Shown here in pieces: positions 25,996-34,125 of a stretch of DNA of 64,000 nucleotides. Source of the DNA: CAISIP01 sp965278985. GTDB taxonomy: Bacteria; Pseudomonadota; Gammaproteobacteria; Burkholderiales; Burkholderiaceae_C. A program made the position numbers and the translations under genes. The DNA lies in assembly GCA_965278985.1 (NCBI GenBank), contig OZ257131.1, forward strand, positions 1,178,001 to 1,242,000. The letters run 5' to 3'. Each line of letters begins with the position of its first letter. Position 1 is the stretch's first letter. Below the pieces are notes generated by a model. That model ran no database searches. It saw only the letters and a program-made list of their open reading frames with translations, and was not told the origin of the DNA.

Positions 25996-26544
25996 ATGCC
26001 TGCCAAGACACCTGACGAACTCCTCGCCACGCTGAAGGCGCGCTTCCAGAAACACGCGCCACGGCACGCGGGCATCGGCTGGGCCGATGTGCAGCAGCGG
26101 CTGCAGGCCGCGGCGGCCTCCAAGCTGCGCGCGCTGGAAGTGATGGAAGCCACGGGCGGTGAGCCCGACGTGGTGGCGCTGGACGCGACCACAGGGGCCT
26201 TCCTCTTCGTCGACTGCGCGGCGGAAAGCCCGTCGGGCCGGCGCAGCCTGTGCTTCGACCGCGAAGGGCTGGAGTCACGCAAGGAGCACCGGCCGGAAGG
26301 CTCCGCGACCGACACGGCGGCGGCGATGGGCATCGCGCTGCTCACCGAGGCGCAGTACCGCGCGCTGCAGGCATTGGGCGAATTCGACCTCAAGACCTCG
26401 AGCTGGATCGCCACGCCGCCAGACATTCGCAAGCGGGGTGGGGCCCTGTTCTGCGACCGGCGCTACGGCACGGTCTTCGTCTACCACAACGGGGCCCAGT
26501 CGTACTATGCGGCCCGGGGCTTCCGGGGCGCGTTGTCCGTGTAA
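25996..26544 (+). CDS. DUF4256 family protein
   Basis: 182-residue cytoplasmic protein that I recognise as DUF4256: TPDELLATLKARFQKH, EVMEATGGEPDVVALD, FVDCAAESPSGRRSLCFDRE, LGEFDLKTSSW and GGALFCDRRYGTVFVYHNG are strongly conserved blocks. The biochemical role of the family is unknown. The full family length is present, so this copy appears intact. A diverged N-terminal fragment of a second copy is found at 39171, on the other side of the signalling block. Confidence 0.87.
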   Translation: MPAKTPDELLATLKARFQKHAPRHAGIGWADVQQRLQAAAASKLRALEVMEATGGEPDVVALDATTGAFLFVDCAAESPSGRRSLCFDREGLESRKEHRPEGSATDTAAAMGIALLTEAQYRALQALGEFDLKTSSWIATPPDIRKRGGALFCDRRYGTVFVYHNGAQSYYAARGFRGALSV

Positions 26545-26579
26545 AGGCGCGCGCCGGGCGGGCGGCCGCCGCCGCGCAG

Positions 26580-26744
26580 GATCAGCCCTCGGCCGTGAAG
26601 CCCACCGCCTTCGCGATGGGCGCCCACTTGGCCGTGTCGCGCTTCACCAGGTCGGCCAGCTCCGCGGGGGTGGAGGACATGGCTTCGAGCCCGAAAGTCG
26701 CCAAGCCGTCCACCACATCCTTGTGGGCCAGCGCGGTGCGCATG
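26580..26744. repeat. 165-bp direct repeat, left copy (tctC 3' end)
   Basis: Matches 39548-39712 base for base except for about six substitutions (roughly 96 percent by eye), in the same orientation. The match stops abruptly at 26744/26745, where EAL-like coding sequence begins. Confidence 0.93.
26582..26744 (-). pseudogene. C-terminal fragment of a Bug/TctC substrate-binding protein
   Basis: The antisense frame encodes the last 54 residues of the TctC-type protein at 39550 with one visible change (WAPIAKAVGF here, WAPIVKAVGF there), including its TGA stop. The remaining 275 or so residues, the signal peptide and the start are absent. It is a decapitated duplicate, not a gene. The near identity implies a recent copy event. 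Confidence 0.9.
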
Positions 26745-27140
26745 CCAACTATCTGGCATGGCGAGAAACCGGGCTGCCCGCGGTCCGCCTGGCGGTCAAT
26801 GCGTCGCCGCTGCAACTGCGTCATCGCGGGTTCATCGCGGAGATCGACGCGTTCACAGGGATCGGCGTGGAAGCAGCAGCGGGGCGTGAGCTCGCGATCA
26901 CGAAGAGCCTCATCATGGAGCAAGTGCGCCATGGCATATCCAGCCTCGCACTGTGCGTGGCGGTTGCCATCGACGACTTCGGCGGCGGTTTCTCATCGCT
27001 GAGCCATCTGGCGCAGCCGTCGGGGGACGCACTCACAATCGACCGGTTCGTGGTGAACATGACCGCTTCGCCCCAGGAGCTCGCACTGGTGTCGACCATC
27101 ATCGGCCTGGCGCATGCGCTCGGGCTCAAGGCGGAGTGCC
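26745..27140 (+). pseudogene. Decayed EAL-domain remnant
   Basis: One open frame from 26745 encodes about 130 residues of an EAL phosphodiesterase domain: YLAWRETGLPAVRLAVNAS, SPLQLRHRGFIAEI, AIDDFGGGFSSLSHL, TIDRFVVNM and IGLAHALGLKAE. The N-terminal EAL motif and everything after LKAE are missing. Key residues are altered (DDFGTG became DDFGGG, EITES became AITKS). It has no start codon context and abuts the tctC fragment at one end and the receiver gene at 27142 at the other. It differs clearly from the intact EAL protein at 28335, so it comes from another gene. Confidence 0.8.
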
Positions 27141-27141
27141 G

Positions 27142-28338
27142 CTACGCTTCAGCGCCTGCCTCCCGCCGTGTCTGCAGCACCTTGGCGATCTTGCCCAGCA
27201 GCGTGGGCCGGTCGAATGGCTTGACCACGAAAGCGGTGGCGCCGGCCCGCAGACTGTCGATGACCACATTGCCCTCGCTGATGCCGGTGACCATGATGAC
27301 CGGCACGTTGAGCAGGCTTGGCACGGATTTCAGTCGCCGGGTTGTCTCCAGTCCGTCGAAGCCGGGCATCTTGATGTCCATCAGGATCAGGTCCGGGCGC
27401 ACCTTGCGCAGGAGGCCCAGCGCATCCAGTCCGTTCACCGCGAACAGGAGCTTGTAGTTCTCGGCCTTCAGCAGCGTGGCGACCATCTTGCGCTGGACTT
27501 CGTCGTCATCGACGATCAGCAAGGTCGGCTTCACGCGTTCCGCCATCGCGGTCAGCGATCTCGCCGTTTCGATGTGGGGGTCCAGTTCCTTGCGCAACTG
27601 CTGTGCCCATTGGCCCAGGGGCGCCAGGGCATTGCCGACTGCACGCAGCGGCTTGTGGATTTCGTCGCGCTGGACCCGTTCCATTTCCTGCTTCAGTGCA
27701 GGAATGCCCTGGGGCGTGATGCCCGTGGCGACCGACCCGTCCGTGATGCGCCGCGTGAAGCCCTCCAGCGCTGCCTCCACCTGCTGCTCGGCCTGAGACA
27801 CTGCCTGCATCGTGCTCTGGATGCGCGCATCACCCTGCGCCAGGTGTTGCGACACCATGGTCTCCAGGGCGGCCATGTGCCTGGCCTGGGCTGCGAATTC
27901 GGTGGCGGTGGGCGCTGTGTCCCGCATCGCGGCCAGCTCGCGCAACGCGAGGTGCACCGACATCAGCAGCCGGGGCGTATCGTGGGTCAGCGGCCAGAAC
28001 AGCATGTAGTCGTCGAACAGATCCTTGCGGCACAACTCGTAGGCCCGCCGGACATCTTCCTTGTTGCACAGGATGATGGTGCGGTGGGGCTTCAGATGGA
28101 TCTTCTGGCTGCCGCGGTACAGCGCCAGGTAGTGGCGCTCGGACGCTTCCAGGGAGTCGAAGGCCAGGATCAGGACCTCGGCAGGGCGCTTGTCGTAGGT
28201 CTCGACATGGCGATCCGGATGGAAAGATGCCTGGACGTTGTCGAACTCCGGCTCCAGCAGTTTGCGCACGAGCGCAGCATCGCCCGCATCGTTCGAGAAA
28301 ACCATGATCTCCGCAGCAGAGTGCAGGGCATTTTTCAT
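27142..28338 (-). CDS. Response regulator with C-terminal receiver domain
   Basis: 398 residues, last gene of the signalling operon. Residues about 8-130 resemble a degenerate receiver (EIMVFSNDAGDAALVRKLL, EVLILAFDSLEASE). A helical, Gln/Glu/Ala-rich middle (about 135-270) probably forms a coiled coil. The C-terminal receiver (about 275-390) is canonical: LLIVDDDEVQRK, acceptor Asp in LILMDIKMPGFDG, MVTG and VVKPFD. There is no DNA-binding or enzymatic output domain, so it likely acts through protein contacts or as a phosphate sink. The ATG overlaps the stop of the EAL response regulator (ATGA). Confidence 0.87.
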   Translation of the reverse strand: MKNALHSAAEIMVFSNDAGDAALVRKLLEPEFDNVQASFHPDRHVETYDKRPAEVLILAFDSLEASERHYLALYRGSQKIHLKPHRTIILCNKEDVRRAYELCRKDLFDDYMLFWPLTHDTPRLLMSVHLALRELAAMRDTAPTATEFAAQARHMAALETMVSQHLAQGDARIQSTMQAVSQAEQQVEAALEGFTRRITDGSVATGITPQGIPALKQEMERVQRDEIHKPLRAVGNALAPLGQWAQQLRKELDPHIETARSLTAMAERVKPTLLIVDDDEVQRKMVATLLKAENYKLLFAVNGLDALGLLRKVRPDLILMDIKMPGFDGLETTRRLKSVPSLLNVPVIMVTGISEGNVVIDSLRAGATAFVVKPFDRPTLLGKIAKVLQTRREAGAEA

Positions 28339-29570
28339 GGCTTGGCGGGCTCCGCGTGCGGCTTGAGTTCTTCACTTGCACGGGTTTCCCACACATCCAT
28401 CCACTGTGGCAACTGGTCCGCGGTGACGGGGCGTCCGATGAAGTAGCCCTGTGCCAGATGGCAGCCGGTGCGCTGGACGAACTCCCAGTCCTGCTTGTCT
28501 TCGATGCCCTCGGCGACGGCTTCGAATCCCAGCTGCCGGGACAGGCCCAGGCTGGCGTCGTAGATGGCGCGCACCGTCTTGTCGGACCAGGCTCCGTGCA
28601 CGAAACCCTTGTCGATCTTGATCTGATCAAAAGGCACATCGCGCAACTGCGCCAGCGACGAATGGCCGGTGCCGAAATCGTCGATGGACAAGTGGAAACC
28701 CTTGAGCCGCAGGCGTACCAGCACGTCGAGCACGCGGCGCATGTCCTTGAGCAGCTGCGTTTCCGTCACCTCCAGCTTCACGCGCCGTGGCACCACGTTG
28801 TGCTCGCGGGCGCACGCGGCCACGGCATCGGGAAACGACAGGGTCGACAGGTTGATCATCGACACGTTGATGGCCACCCGCAGATGGTTCCCGGCTTGCT
28901 CCCATTGACTCATCTGCAGGAAGGCGCCCCGCACCACACACATCGTCAGGTCATCGATCAGGCCATGGCTCTCCGCAACGCCGATGAAGCGGTCCGGCAT
29001 GACCAGGCCATCTTCGGGATGCCGCCAGCGCACCAGTGTCTCCACCCCCACACACTGCCGGGAGGCCACGTTCACGATCGGTTGGTAGTAGTTGACCATT
29101 TGCCCGCCGGCGATGGCGTCACGCAATTCGTCGGCACCGTACCGCTTGGCTTCCTCGTTTGCCGATCTGCCCACGGGCGGAACCCATTTGTCCAGCAGTG
29201 CACGCAAGCCCGCAGGCGCAATCGGCTTGACCAGGTGCCCGAGCATGATGAGCCGGTGTTCCTGCACCAGCTTGGCAGCCGAGTAGAGCACCCGCTCGTC
29301 TTCACCACTCATGAGTGCCAGGCTGCCTGCGTAGTCGCATTCCACCAGCGCGCGCACGAACTCGATGCCATCCATCCTTGGCATGTTCAGGTCACACAGA
29401 ATCAGGTCGGGCGGGGGCTGCGCGGCAGCGATGTGGGCCAGCGCCTCGGATCCGCTGATGCAGATCGTCACCTCCTGCACCCCCAGATTGCGCAGCATCT
29501 TGTGCAGCAGCTTCAAGGTGAATGCTTCGTCGTCGAGTACCAGTACCCGCATTGCGTACACGTCAGCCAT
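28335..29570 (-). CDS. Response regulator with EAL c-di-GMP phosphodiesterase domain
   Basis: 411 residues: receiver (about 5-125; LVLDDEAFTLKLLH, acceptor Asp in LCDLNMPRMDG, HLVKPI) followed by an EAL domain (about 145-395). Catalytic motifs are present: ETLVRW (an E-T-L variant keeping the metal-binding Glu), INVSMINL, EVTETQ, DDFGTGHSSL, IKIDKGFV and AEGIED. It should hydrolyse c-di-GMP when activated by phosphorylation and is the only obvious enzymatic output of the block. GAGGAG 10 bases upstream supports the first ATG; a second ATG at 29552 is possible. It overlaps the next gene by ATGA. Confidence 0.92.
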   Translation of the reverse strand: MADVYAMRVLVLDDEAFTLKLLHKMLRNLGVQEVTICISGSEALAHIAAAQPPPDLILCDLNMPRMDGIEFVRALVECDYAGSLALMSGEDERVLYSAAKLVQEHRLIMLGHLVKPIAPAGLRALLDKWVPPVGRSANEEAKRYGADELRDAIAGGQMVNYYQPIVNVASRQCVGVETLVRWRHPEDGLVMPDRFIGVAESHGLIDDLTMCVVRGAFLQMSQWEQAGNHLRVAINVSMINLSTLSFPDAVAACAREHNVVPRRVKLEVTETQLLKDMRRVLDVLVRLRLKGFHLSIDDFGTGHSSLAQLRDVPFDQIKIDKGFVHGAWSDKTVRAIYDASLGLSRQLGFEAVAEGIEDKQDWEFVQRTGCHLAQGYFIGRPVTADQLPQWMDVWETRASEELKPHAEPAKP

Positions 29571-29604
29571 GGCTTGTTATCTCCTCAGGACAATGCATCT
29601 GGGT

Positions 29605-32600
29605 TCAGGTCTTTGCGCTTGCCTTGCGGGCCGCCAGAAACTGCTCGACCGCCGCCAGCTCGACGTCGAACTGCGCGAGCAACCTTCGCAGCGATACGGT
29701 GTCTCCACCCAGCGCCGCCTTCTGGATCGCGCTGCAGACATCACCCAGCGCCCGGGCACCCACGGCACGCGCGGACGATTTGAGTCGATGGGCGAGGTCG
29801 GCCACGTCACGCACGCGCCCTTCGGCATCCGACTCCCGCAGGGCCATCGCCGTGCTGCGCGCGTTGTCGCCGAAGGCCAGGAGCAGCTCTTCGATGTCCT
29901 GCGGGTCACCGTTGACAAATGCAGAGAGCACAGCCAGGTCCACCGGTGCAGAGGCCGTCTGCACCACTGCGGGTGCTTCGTCTGCCACCCTCGGCCCACG
30001 CGTTTCGCCTGCGGGGATCCACTTTTGAAGCACCTCTGCCAGGCGCGCGAGGGGTGTGGGCTTGGTAACGTAGTCATCCATACCCAACGCCAGGCACCGC
30101 TCTGCTTCGCTTTTCAATGCGTTCGCGGTGGAAGCGATGATCGGAATGCGGCGTGTGCCAGCTTCTTCCTTGCGAATCGCCGCGGCGAGATCGAAGCCGT
30201 CCATGTCCGGCATCCGCAGGTCTGTCAGCAGCAGGGCATAGTGCCCGTTGCGCCATCGCTCCAGCGCCTGGGCACCGTTGGCGACCACATCGACCTCGTA
30301 GCCCAGCAGTTGCAACTGCTTGGAGATGACGATCCGGTTGGTGGGGTTGTCTTCGGCCGCCAGAATGCGGAAATTGTCGCCGCGCTCTGTCACGACAACC
30401 CGCGCGGTGCGCCGCCGGTCTGCCGACAGGTCGGCTTGCTGCTCCAGCGCACGGCCCGCGGCGATGGCCACGGCCTCGTACAACACGCGGGGATGCAGGA
30501 CGTTGCTGTCCACCCGCACCACATGCTCCGAAACCTTGCTGGGGCGCCTGCGGCTGCCCCGCTCGATGGCCACCAGGCGAAGGTCCAGCCCCGGGGCCAC
30601 TGGAGCGTCCGTCAACGAGGCCTGCACCCGTGCGGCTTCGATTTCCGGAGCCAGCACCCAGACCCAGGGACCGGGGGGCCGCGCGGCCACACGTTGCACG
30701 GCCTGCGCTACATCCGGCACGCGTTCGACCCGGGCGCCGCCGGCTTCCAGGTACACCGCAAAATCCGCAGCCACGCCTTGAAGGTCTCCCACGACCAGGC
30801 ACGGCAAACCCGCAATGGAAGGCTCAGGCTCCGGAGTGTCCGATGGAAGGTCTACCTGCACGAACGGCACGCGAACCGTGAACGTGGAGCCTTCGCCGAG
30901 CGTGCTCTGGACGGTGATGTCTCCCCCCATCAGGTTCACCAGCAGGCGCGAGATGACCAGGCCCAAGCCGGTGCCGCCGAAACGCCGGGTCGTGGAGGCG
31001 TCCCCCTGGCTGAACGGCCGGAAGAGGCGCGTCAGCGTATCCGGCGCGATCCCTATGCCGTTGTCCTTGACTTGGAAATCGACGGTCACCTGCCCGCCCT
31101 TGGACTCCACCAGCGACGCCCGCACGGTGACCCGCCCGGCGTGTTGCAGGTTGGCGGAGAACTTCACGGCGTTGCTTACCAGGTTGATCAGCACCTGGCG
31201 CAGCCGTATGGTGTCGCCCAGCACGGTGCGGGGCAGGGCGGTGTCGATGAAGAAGGTCAGGTCCACCTTGTCGCGTTGCGCCATCTGGTCGGCAATGGCA
31301 CACACTTTGGTCACCACATCGTCGATGCGCATCGGCGTGTTGTCCAGCTCCAGCTTGCCGGCTTCGATCTTGGAGAAGTCCAGCACATCTTCGATGATCG
31401 TCAGCAGGGACATGGCCGAGTCGCGGATCAGATCGACCATCTCGACCTGCTCGCCTTCCAATCGGGTCCTGTGCAGGACCTCCAGCATGCCGATGACGCC
31501 ATTCATCGGCGTGCGGATCTCATGGCTCATCGCCGCGAGGAAGGAGGACTTCGCCTGGTTGGCCGTATCCGCCTCCTTGCGCGCCTGCACCAGCTCTGCC
31601 GTGCGGGCCTCCACGCGGTTTTCCAGCTCGATGCTCATCAGCAGGAGCTCTTCGTCGGCGCGCTTCTTTTCGGTGATGTCCAGCTGGTACCCCTGCACCT
31701 CCTGGATGCCGCCCTGGTCGTCAAGTACGCCCACCAGGTGCTCCAGCACCACGCGCACCTGCCCGTCGCGGCGCTTCACGTGGCGCTCGTGGTGGTTGTC
31801 AGAATAGGGTGAGGCGAGGTTGCGGAACAGCTCCACGCGCTCGGCCTCATTCGGGAACAGCAGCTTGCCCGCGGACAGCGCTTCTTCGGTGGTGGCGTAA
31901 CCGTAGGACAACGCAAAGCCCGTGTTGCACAACAGGATGTTGCCGCTGGTGTCGCACACGAAGTTGGCCGTGAGGCCTTGATCGAAGATGCGGCGGTAAC
32001 GGGCTTCACTCTCGCGCAGGGCCGCCGCCGCGATTCTGCGTTCGGTGACATCCTGCAGCGCGCCCTGGACGCGGCGAACGATGCCCTTGTCGTCGCGCTC
32101 CGCCTCGCCGATGGCGCGCACCCAGGCGGGGGTGCCTTTGGCCGTGAGGATTTCAAGCGTCACGTCGAAAGGCACGCCATCGCGCACACACGCCCCGTAC
32201 GCTTCCCGGATGGCTGCCTGGCTCTGCGGGGCGTAGAAACTGGTAGCTTCCTCCAGGGTGGGAGCGTGCCCCACGGGCATGCCGTGGATCTCGCAGGCCT
32301 GGTCGGACCAGCTCACCATCCCCGTGTCGACGTCGACTGCCCACGCGCCGACCCGCGCAAGGCGGCTCGCCATGCGGATGCGCGCCTCCGTGCTCCTGAT
32401 CTGGTGTTCGATCTGCTTTCGCTCCGTGATGTCCTGGCAGGTGCCGATGGCGCGCGTGGCACGCCCCAGGTGATCGAGAACGAGTTGCCAGCGCTCCTCG
32501 ACGAACTTGAGTCGCCCGTCCACAAGCCGAAGGCGGTGCTCGATGGCGCCTGGCAAGCCCGTTCGCAATGACGCCTCCATTGCCTCGGCGACGGACGCTC

Positions 32601-33747
32601 GGTCGTCTTCGTGCACGAACTCCATGAACTCCGAGGCGTTGGGATGGAATGTCGATGGATCGGTTTCGAAAATCCGGTGCATCTCCTGCGACCACATGTG
32701 CGCACCACCCTCCAGGTCCGCGTCCCAGCTGCCAATATGTGCAACCGACTGGGCTTGGGAGAGCTGCAAACGCTCCAGTTCAATGCGCTCGATCAGATTG
32801 CGCTGCGCGATCTCGCTTTGCTGAAGTGACTGCTCCGCCAACATCCGCTCGGTCACGTCCACATGCATGATCACCGCGCCGGCGAGCTGGCGGTCCTGCA
32901 CAGGCGTCGCCATCAGGCGGAACCATTGGCGTGTGCTGGGCGAATGGCAGGGGTATTCGATGGTGAACTGTGGCAGTTCGCCCGTCAGGACCTTGCGGAT
33001 GCCTGCGCCTGCCGCATGGGCCCCTTCGGAACACTCGCCTGTGGCCGCGTCACAGATGGCGAGGTAGTTGTCCCCTACAAATGATTCTTCACTTTGCAGA
33101 ACGTTGTCGCCGCCGCACCTACGCCACGAAGCGTTGACCGCGAGGATGCGGCCATCGCTGTCCAGCAAGGCGATGTGCGCGGGCAACGCGTCGAGGATCG
33201 CGATCTGCGTCTGTGCCATCCTTTCCCGCGCCGTGACGTCTTTCTGCAGCGCGCGGTTGGCCTGTTCGAGTTGCAATGTCCTGGTTTCCAGTTTGCGCAC
33301 CAGCGTGGCGTTGTATTGCGCGAGGATGGTCTCTTCGATCTCCGTCGCGGCAAGGGGTTGCGCTGTGGGCAAGGCATTGACATCGGTCATGACCTTGTGC
33401 ACGAGGGCCATGAAATCCTGTGGTTCCGAGGGCTTGAGCAGGAAGGCGCTGGCCCCCAGGCTGAAGGCGAGTGCTTCGTCGGCCGGATCGGTGTAGGTCG
33501 CGGTGTAGACCATGAACGGAATGCGCCGCAGCCCCGGGTCCGACCTCCAGTTCCGCAGCAGGGTGTACCCGTCCATCACCGGCATGAGCAGGTCGGAGAT
33601 TACGATGTCGGGCGGTACCCGTCTGGCCACGGCCAGCGCTTCGGCGCCGTTGCGCGCGGTGTCCACGGCATAGCCATGCCCTGCCAACATGGCGCGCAGG
33701 TAGTACAGGTTCTGCTCATGGTCATCGACGATGAGGGCGCGCGTCAT
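29605..33747 (-). CDS. Hybrid sensor histidine kinase: REC-PAS(x4)-HisKA-HATPase-REC-Hpt
   Basis: 1380-residue soluble kinase with a full phosphorelay in one chain. Order: N-terminal receiver (1-120; DHEQNLYY, acceptor Asp in VISDLLMPVMDG), coiled coil, four PAS domains (about 180-700), HisKA with the phospho-His in MSHEIRTPMNG (about 742), HATPase (NLVSNAVKF, DNGIGI, GGTGLGL), a degenerate receiver (about 1000-1100) lacking the acceptor Asp, an intact receiver (about 1124-1240; LLTDLRMPDMDG) and a C-terminal Hpt domain (LAHRLKSSARAVGA, about 1320). No membrane segment, so it senses a cytoplasmic cue or receives input through its own N-terminal receiver. AAGGAG before the ATG; ATGA overlap with the upstream single receiver gene. 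Confidence 0.93.
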   Translation of the reverse strand: MTRALIVDDHEQNLYYLRAMLAGHGYAVDTARNGAEALAVARRVPPDIVISDLLMPVMDGYTLLRNWRSDPGLRRIPFMVYTATYTDPADEALAFSLGASAFLLKPSEPQDFMALVHKVMTDVNALPTAQPLAATEIEETILAQYNATLVRKLETRTLQLEQANRALQKDVTARERMAQTQIAILDALPAHIALLDSDGRILAVNASWRRCGGDNVLQSEESFVGDNYLAICDAATGECSEGAHAAGAGIRKVLTGELPQFTIEYPCHSPSTRQWFRLMATPVQDRQLAGAVIMHVDVTERMLAEQSLQQSEIAQRNLIERIELERLQLSQAQSVAHIGSWDADLEGGAHMWSQEMHRIFETDPSTFHPNASEFMEFVHEDDRASVAEAMEASLRTGLPGAIEHRLRLVDGRLKFVEERWQLVLDHLGRATRAIGTCQDITERKQIEHQIRSTEARIRMASRLARVGAWAVDVDTGMVSWSDQACEIHGMPVGHAPTLEEATSFYAPQSQAAIREAYGACVRDGVPFDVTLEILTAKGTPAWVRAIGEAERDDKGIVRRVQGALQDVTERRIAAAALRESEARYRRIFDQGLTANFVCDTSGNILLCNTGFALSYGYATTEEALSAGKLLFPNEAERVELFRNLASPYSDNHHERHVKRRDGQVRVVLEHLVGVLDDQGGIQEVQGYQLDITEKKRADEELLLMSIELENRVEARTAELVQARKEADTANQAKSSFLAAMSHEIRTPMNGVIGMLEVLHRTRLEGEQVEMVDLIRDSAMSLLTIIEDVLDFSKIEAGKLELDNTPMRIDDVVTKVCAIADQMAQRDKVDLTFFIDTALPRTVLGDTIRLRQVLINLVSNAVKFSANLQHAGRVTVRASLVESKGGQVTVDFQVKDNGIGIAPDTLTRLFRPFSQGDASTTRRFGGTGLGLVISRLLVNLMGGDITVQSTLGEGSTFTVRVPFVQVDLPSDTPEPEPSIAGLPCLVVGDLQGVAADFAVYLEAGGARVERVPDVAQAVQRVAARPPGPWVWVLAPEIEAARVQASLTDAPVAPGLDLRLVAIERGSRRRPSKVSEHVVRVDSNVLHPRVLYEAVAIAAGRALEQQADLSADRRRTARVVVTERGDNFRILAAEDNPTNRIVISKQLQLLGYEVDVVANGAQALERWRNGHYALLLTDLRMPDMDGFDLAAAIRKEEAGTRRIPIIASTANALKSEAERCLALGMDDYVTKPTPLARLAEVLQKWIPAGETRGPRVADEAPAVVQTASAPVDLAVLSAFVNGDPQDIEELLLAFGDNARSTAMALRESDAEGRVRDVADLAHRLKSSARAVGARALGDVCSAIQKAALGGDTVSLRRLLAQFDVELAAVEQFLAARKASAKT

Positions 33748-34121
33748 GGAGACTCCTTGGGCAGGAACTTTTCCAGCTCGGCGATGAATGTGTCAGGATT
33801 GATTGGCTTCTCGATGTAGCCGTTGCAACCGGATTCCAGCGCCTTCTCGCGGTCGCCCACCATGGCGTACGACGTGACCGCAATGATCGGGATCTGTTGC
33901 AGCGCAGGGATGCATCGCAGTGCCGTGGCGACTTCGTATCCGTCCATCAGCGGCAGCTGGATGTCCAGCAGGATCATGCAAGCCTGCACCGTGGACGCCA
34001 GCGCTATGCCGTGCGCACCGTCAATGGCTGACACGACCCGGTAGCCGTGCCGCTCCAGCATGAAGGTTGCCAGGTAGCGGTTCTGTTCGTTGTCCTCGAT
34101 CAGCAGAATGGTCCGTGCCAT
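33744..34121 (-). CDS. Single-domain response regulator (DivK/CheY-like)
   Basis: 125-residue stand-alone receiver: ILLIEDNEQNRYLATFM, acceptor Asp in ILLDIQLPLMDGYE, the conserved Ser/Thr in VTSYAM and Lys in IEKPINPDTF. No output domain. It begins 4 bases after the stop of the upstream kinase and its stop overlaps the hybrid kinase start, so it is produced with both. It may shuttle phosphate between the kinases or to the free Hpt protein. Confidence 0.92.
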   Translation of the reverse strand: MARTILLIEDNEQNRYLATFMLERHGYRVVSAIDGAHGIALASTVQACMILLDIQLPLMDGYEVATALRCIPALQQIPIIAVTSYAMVGDREKALESGCNGYIEKPINPDTFIAELEKFLPKESP

Positions 34122-34125
34122 GGCG

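Noticed and set aside
26159..26744. In-frame extension linking the EAL remnant to sequence within DUF4256
   Set aside because: The upstream part is an off-frame reading of the DUF4256 gene and the antisense of the tctC fragment; EAL similarity starts exactly at the 26744/26745 junction.
29365..31812. 815-codon plus-strand frame opposite the REC-EAL and hybrid kinase genes
   Set aside because: Antisense to well-defined catalytic domains; His/Gln/Arg-rich translation without any recognisable motif.
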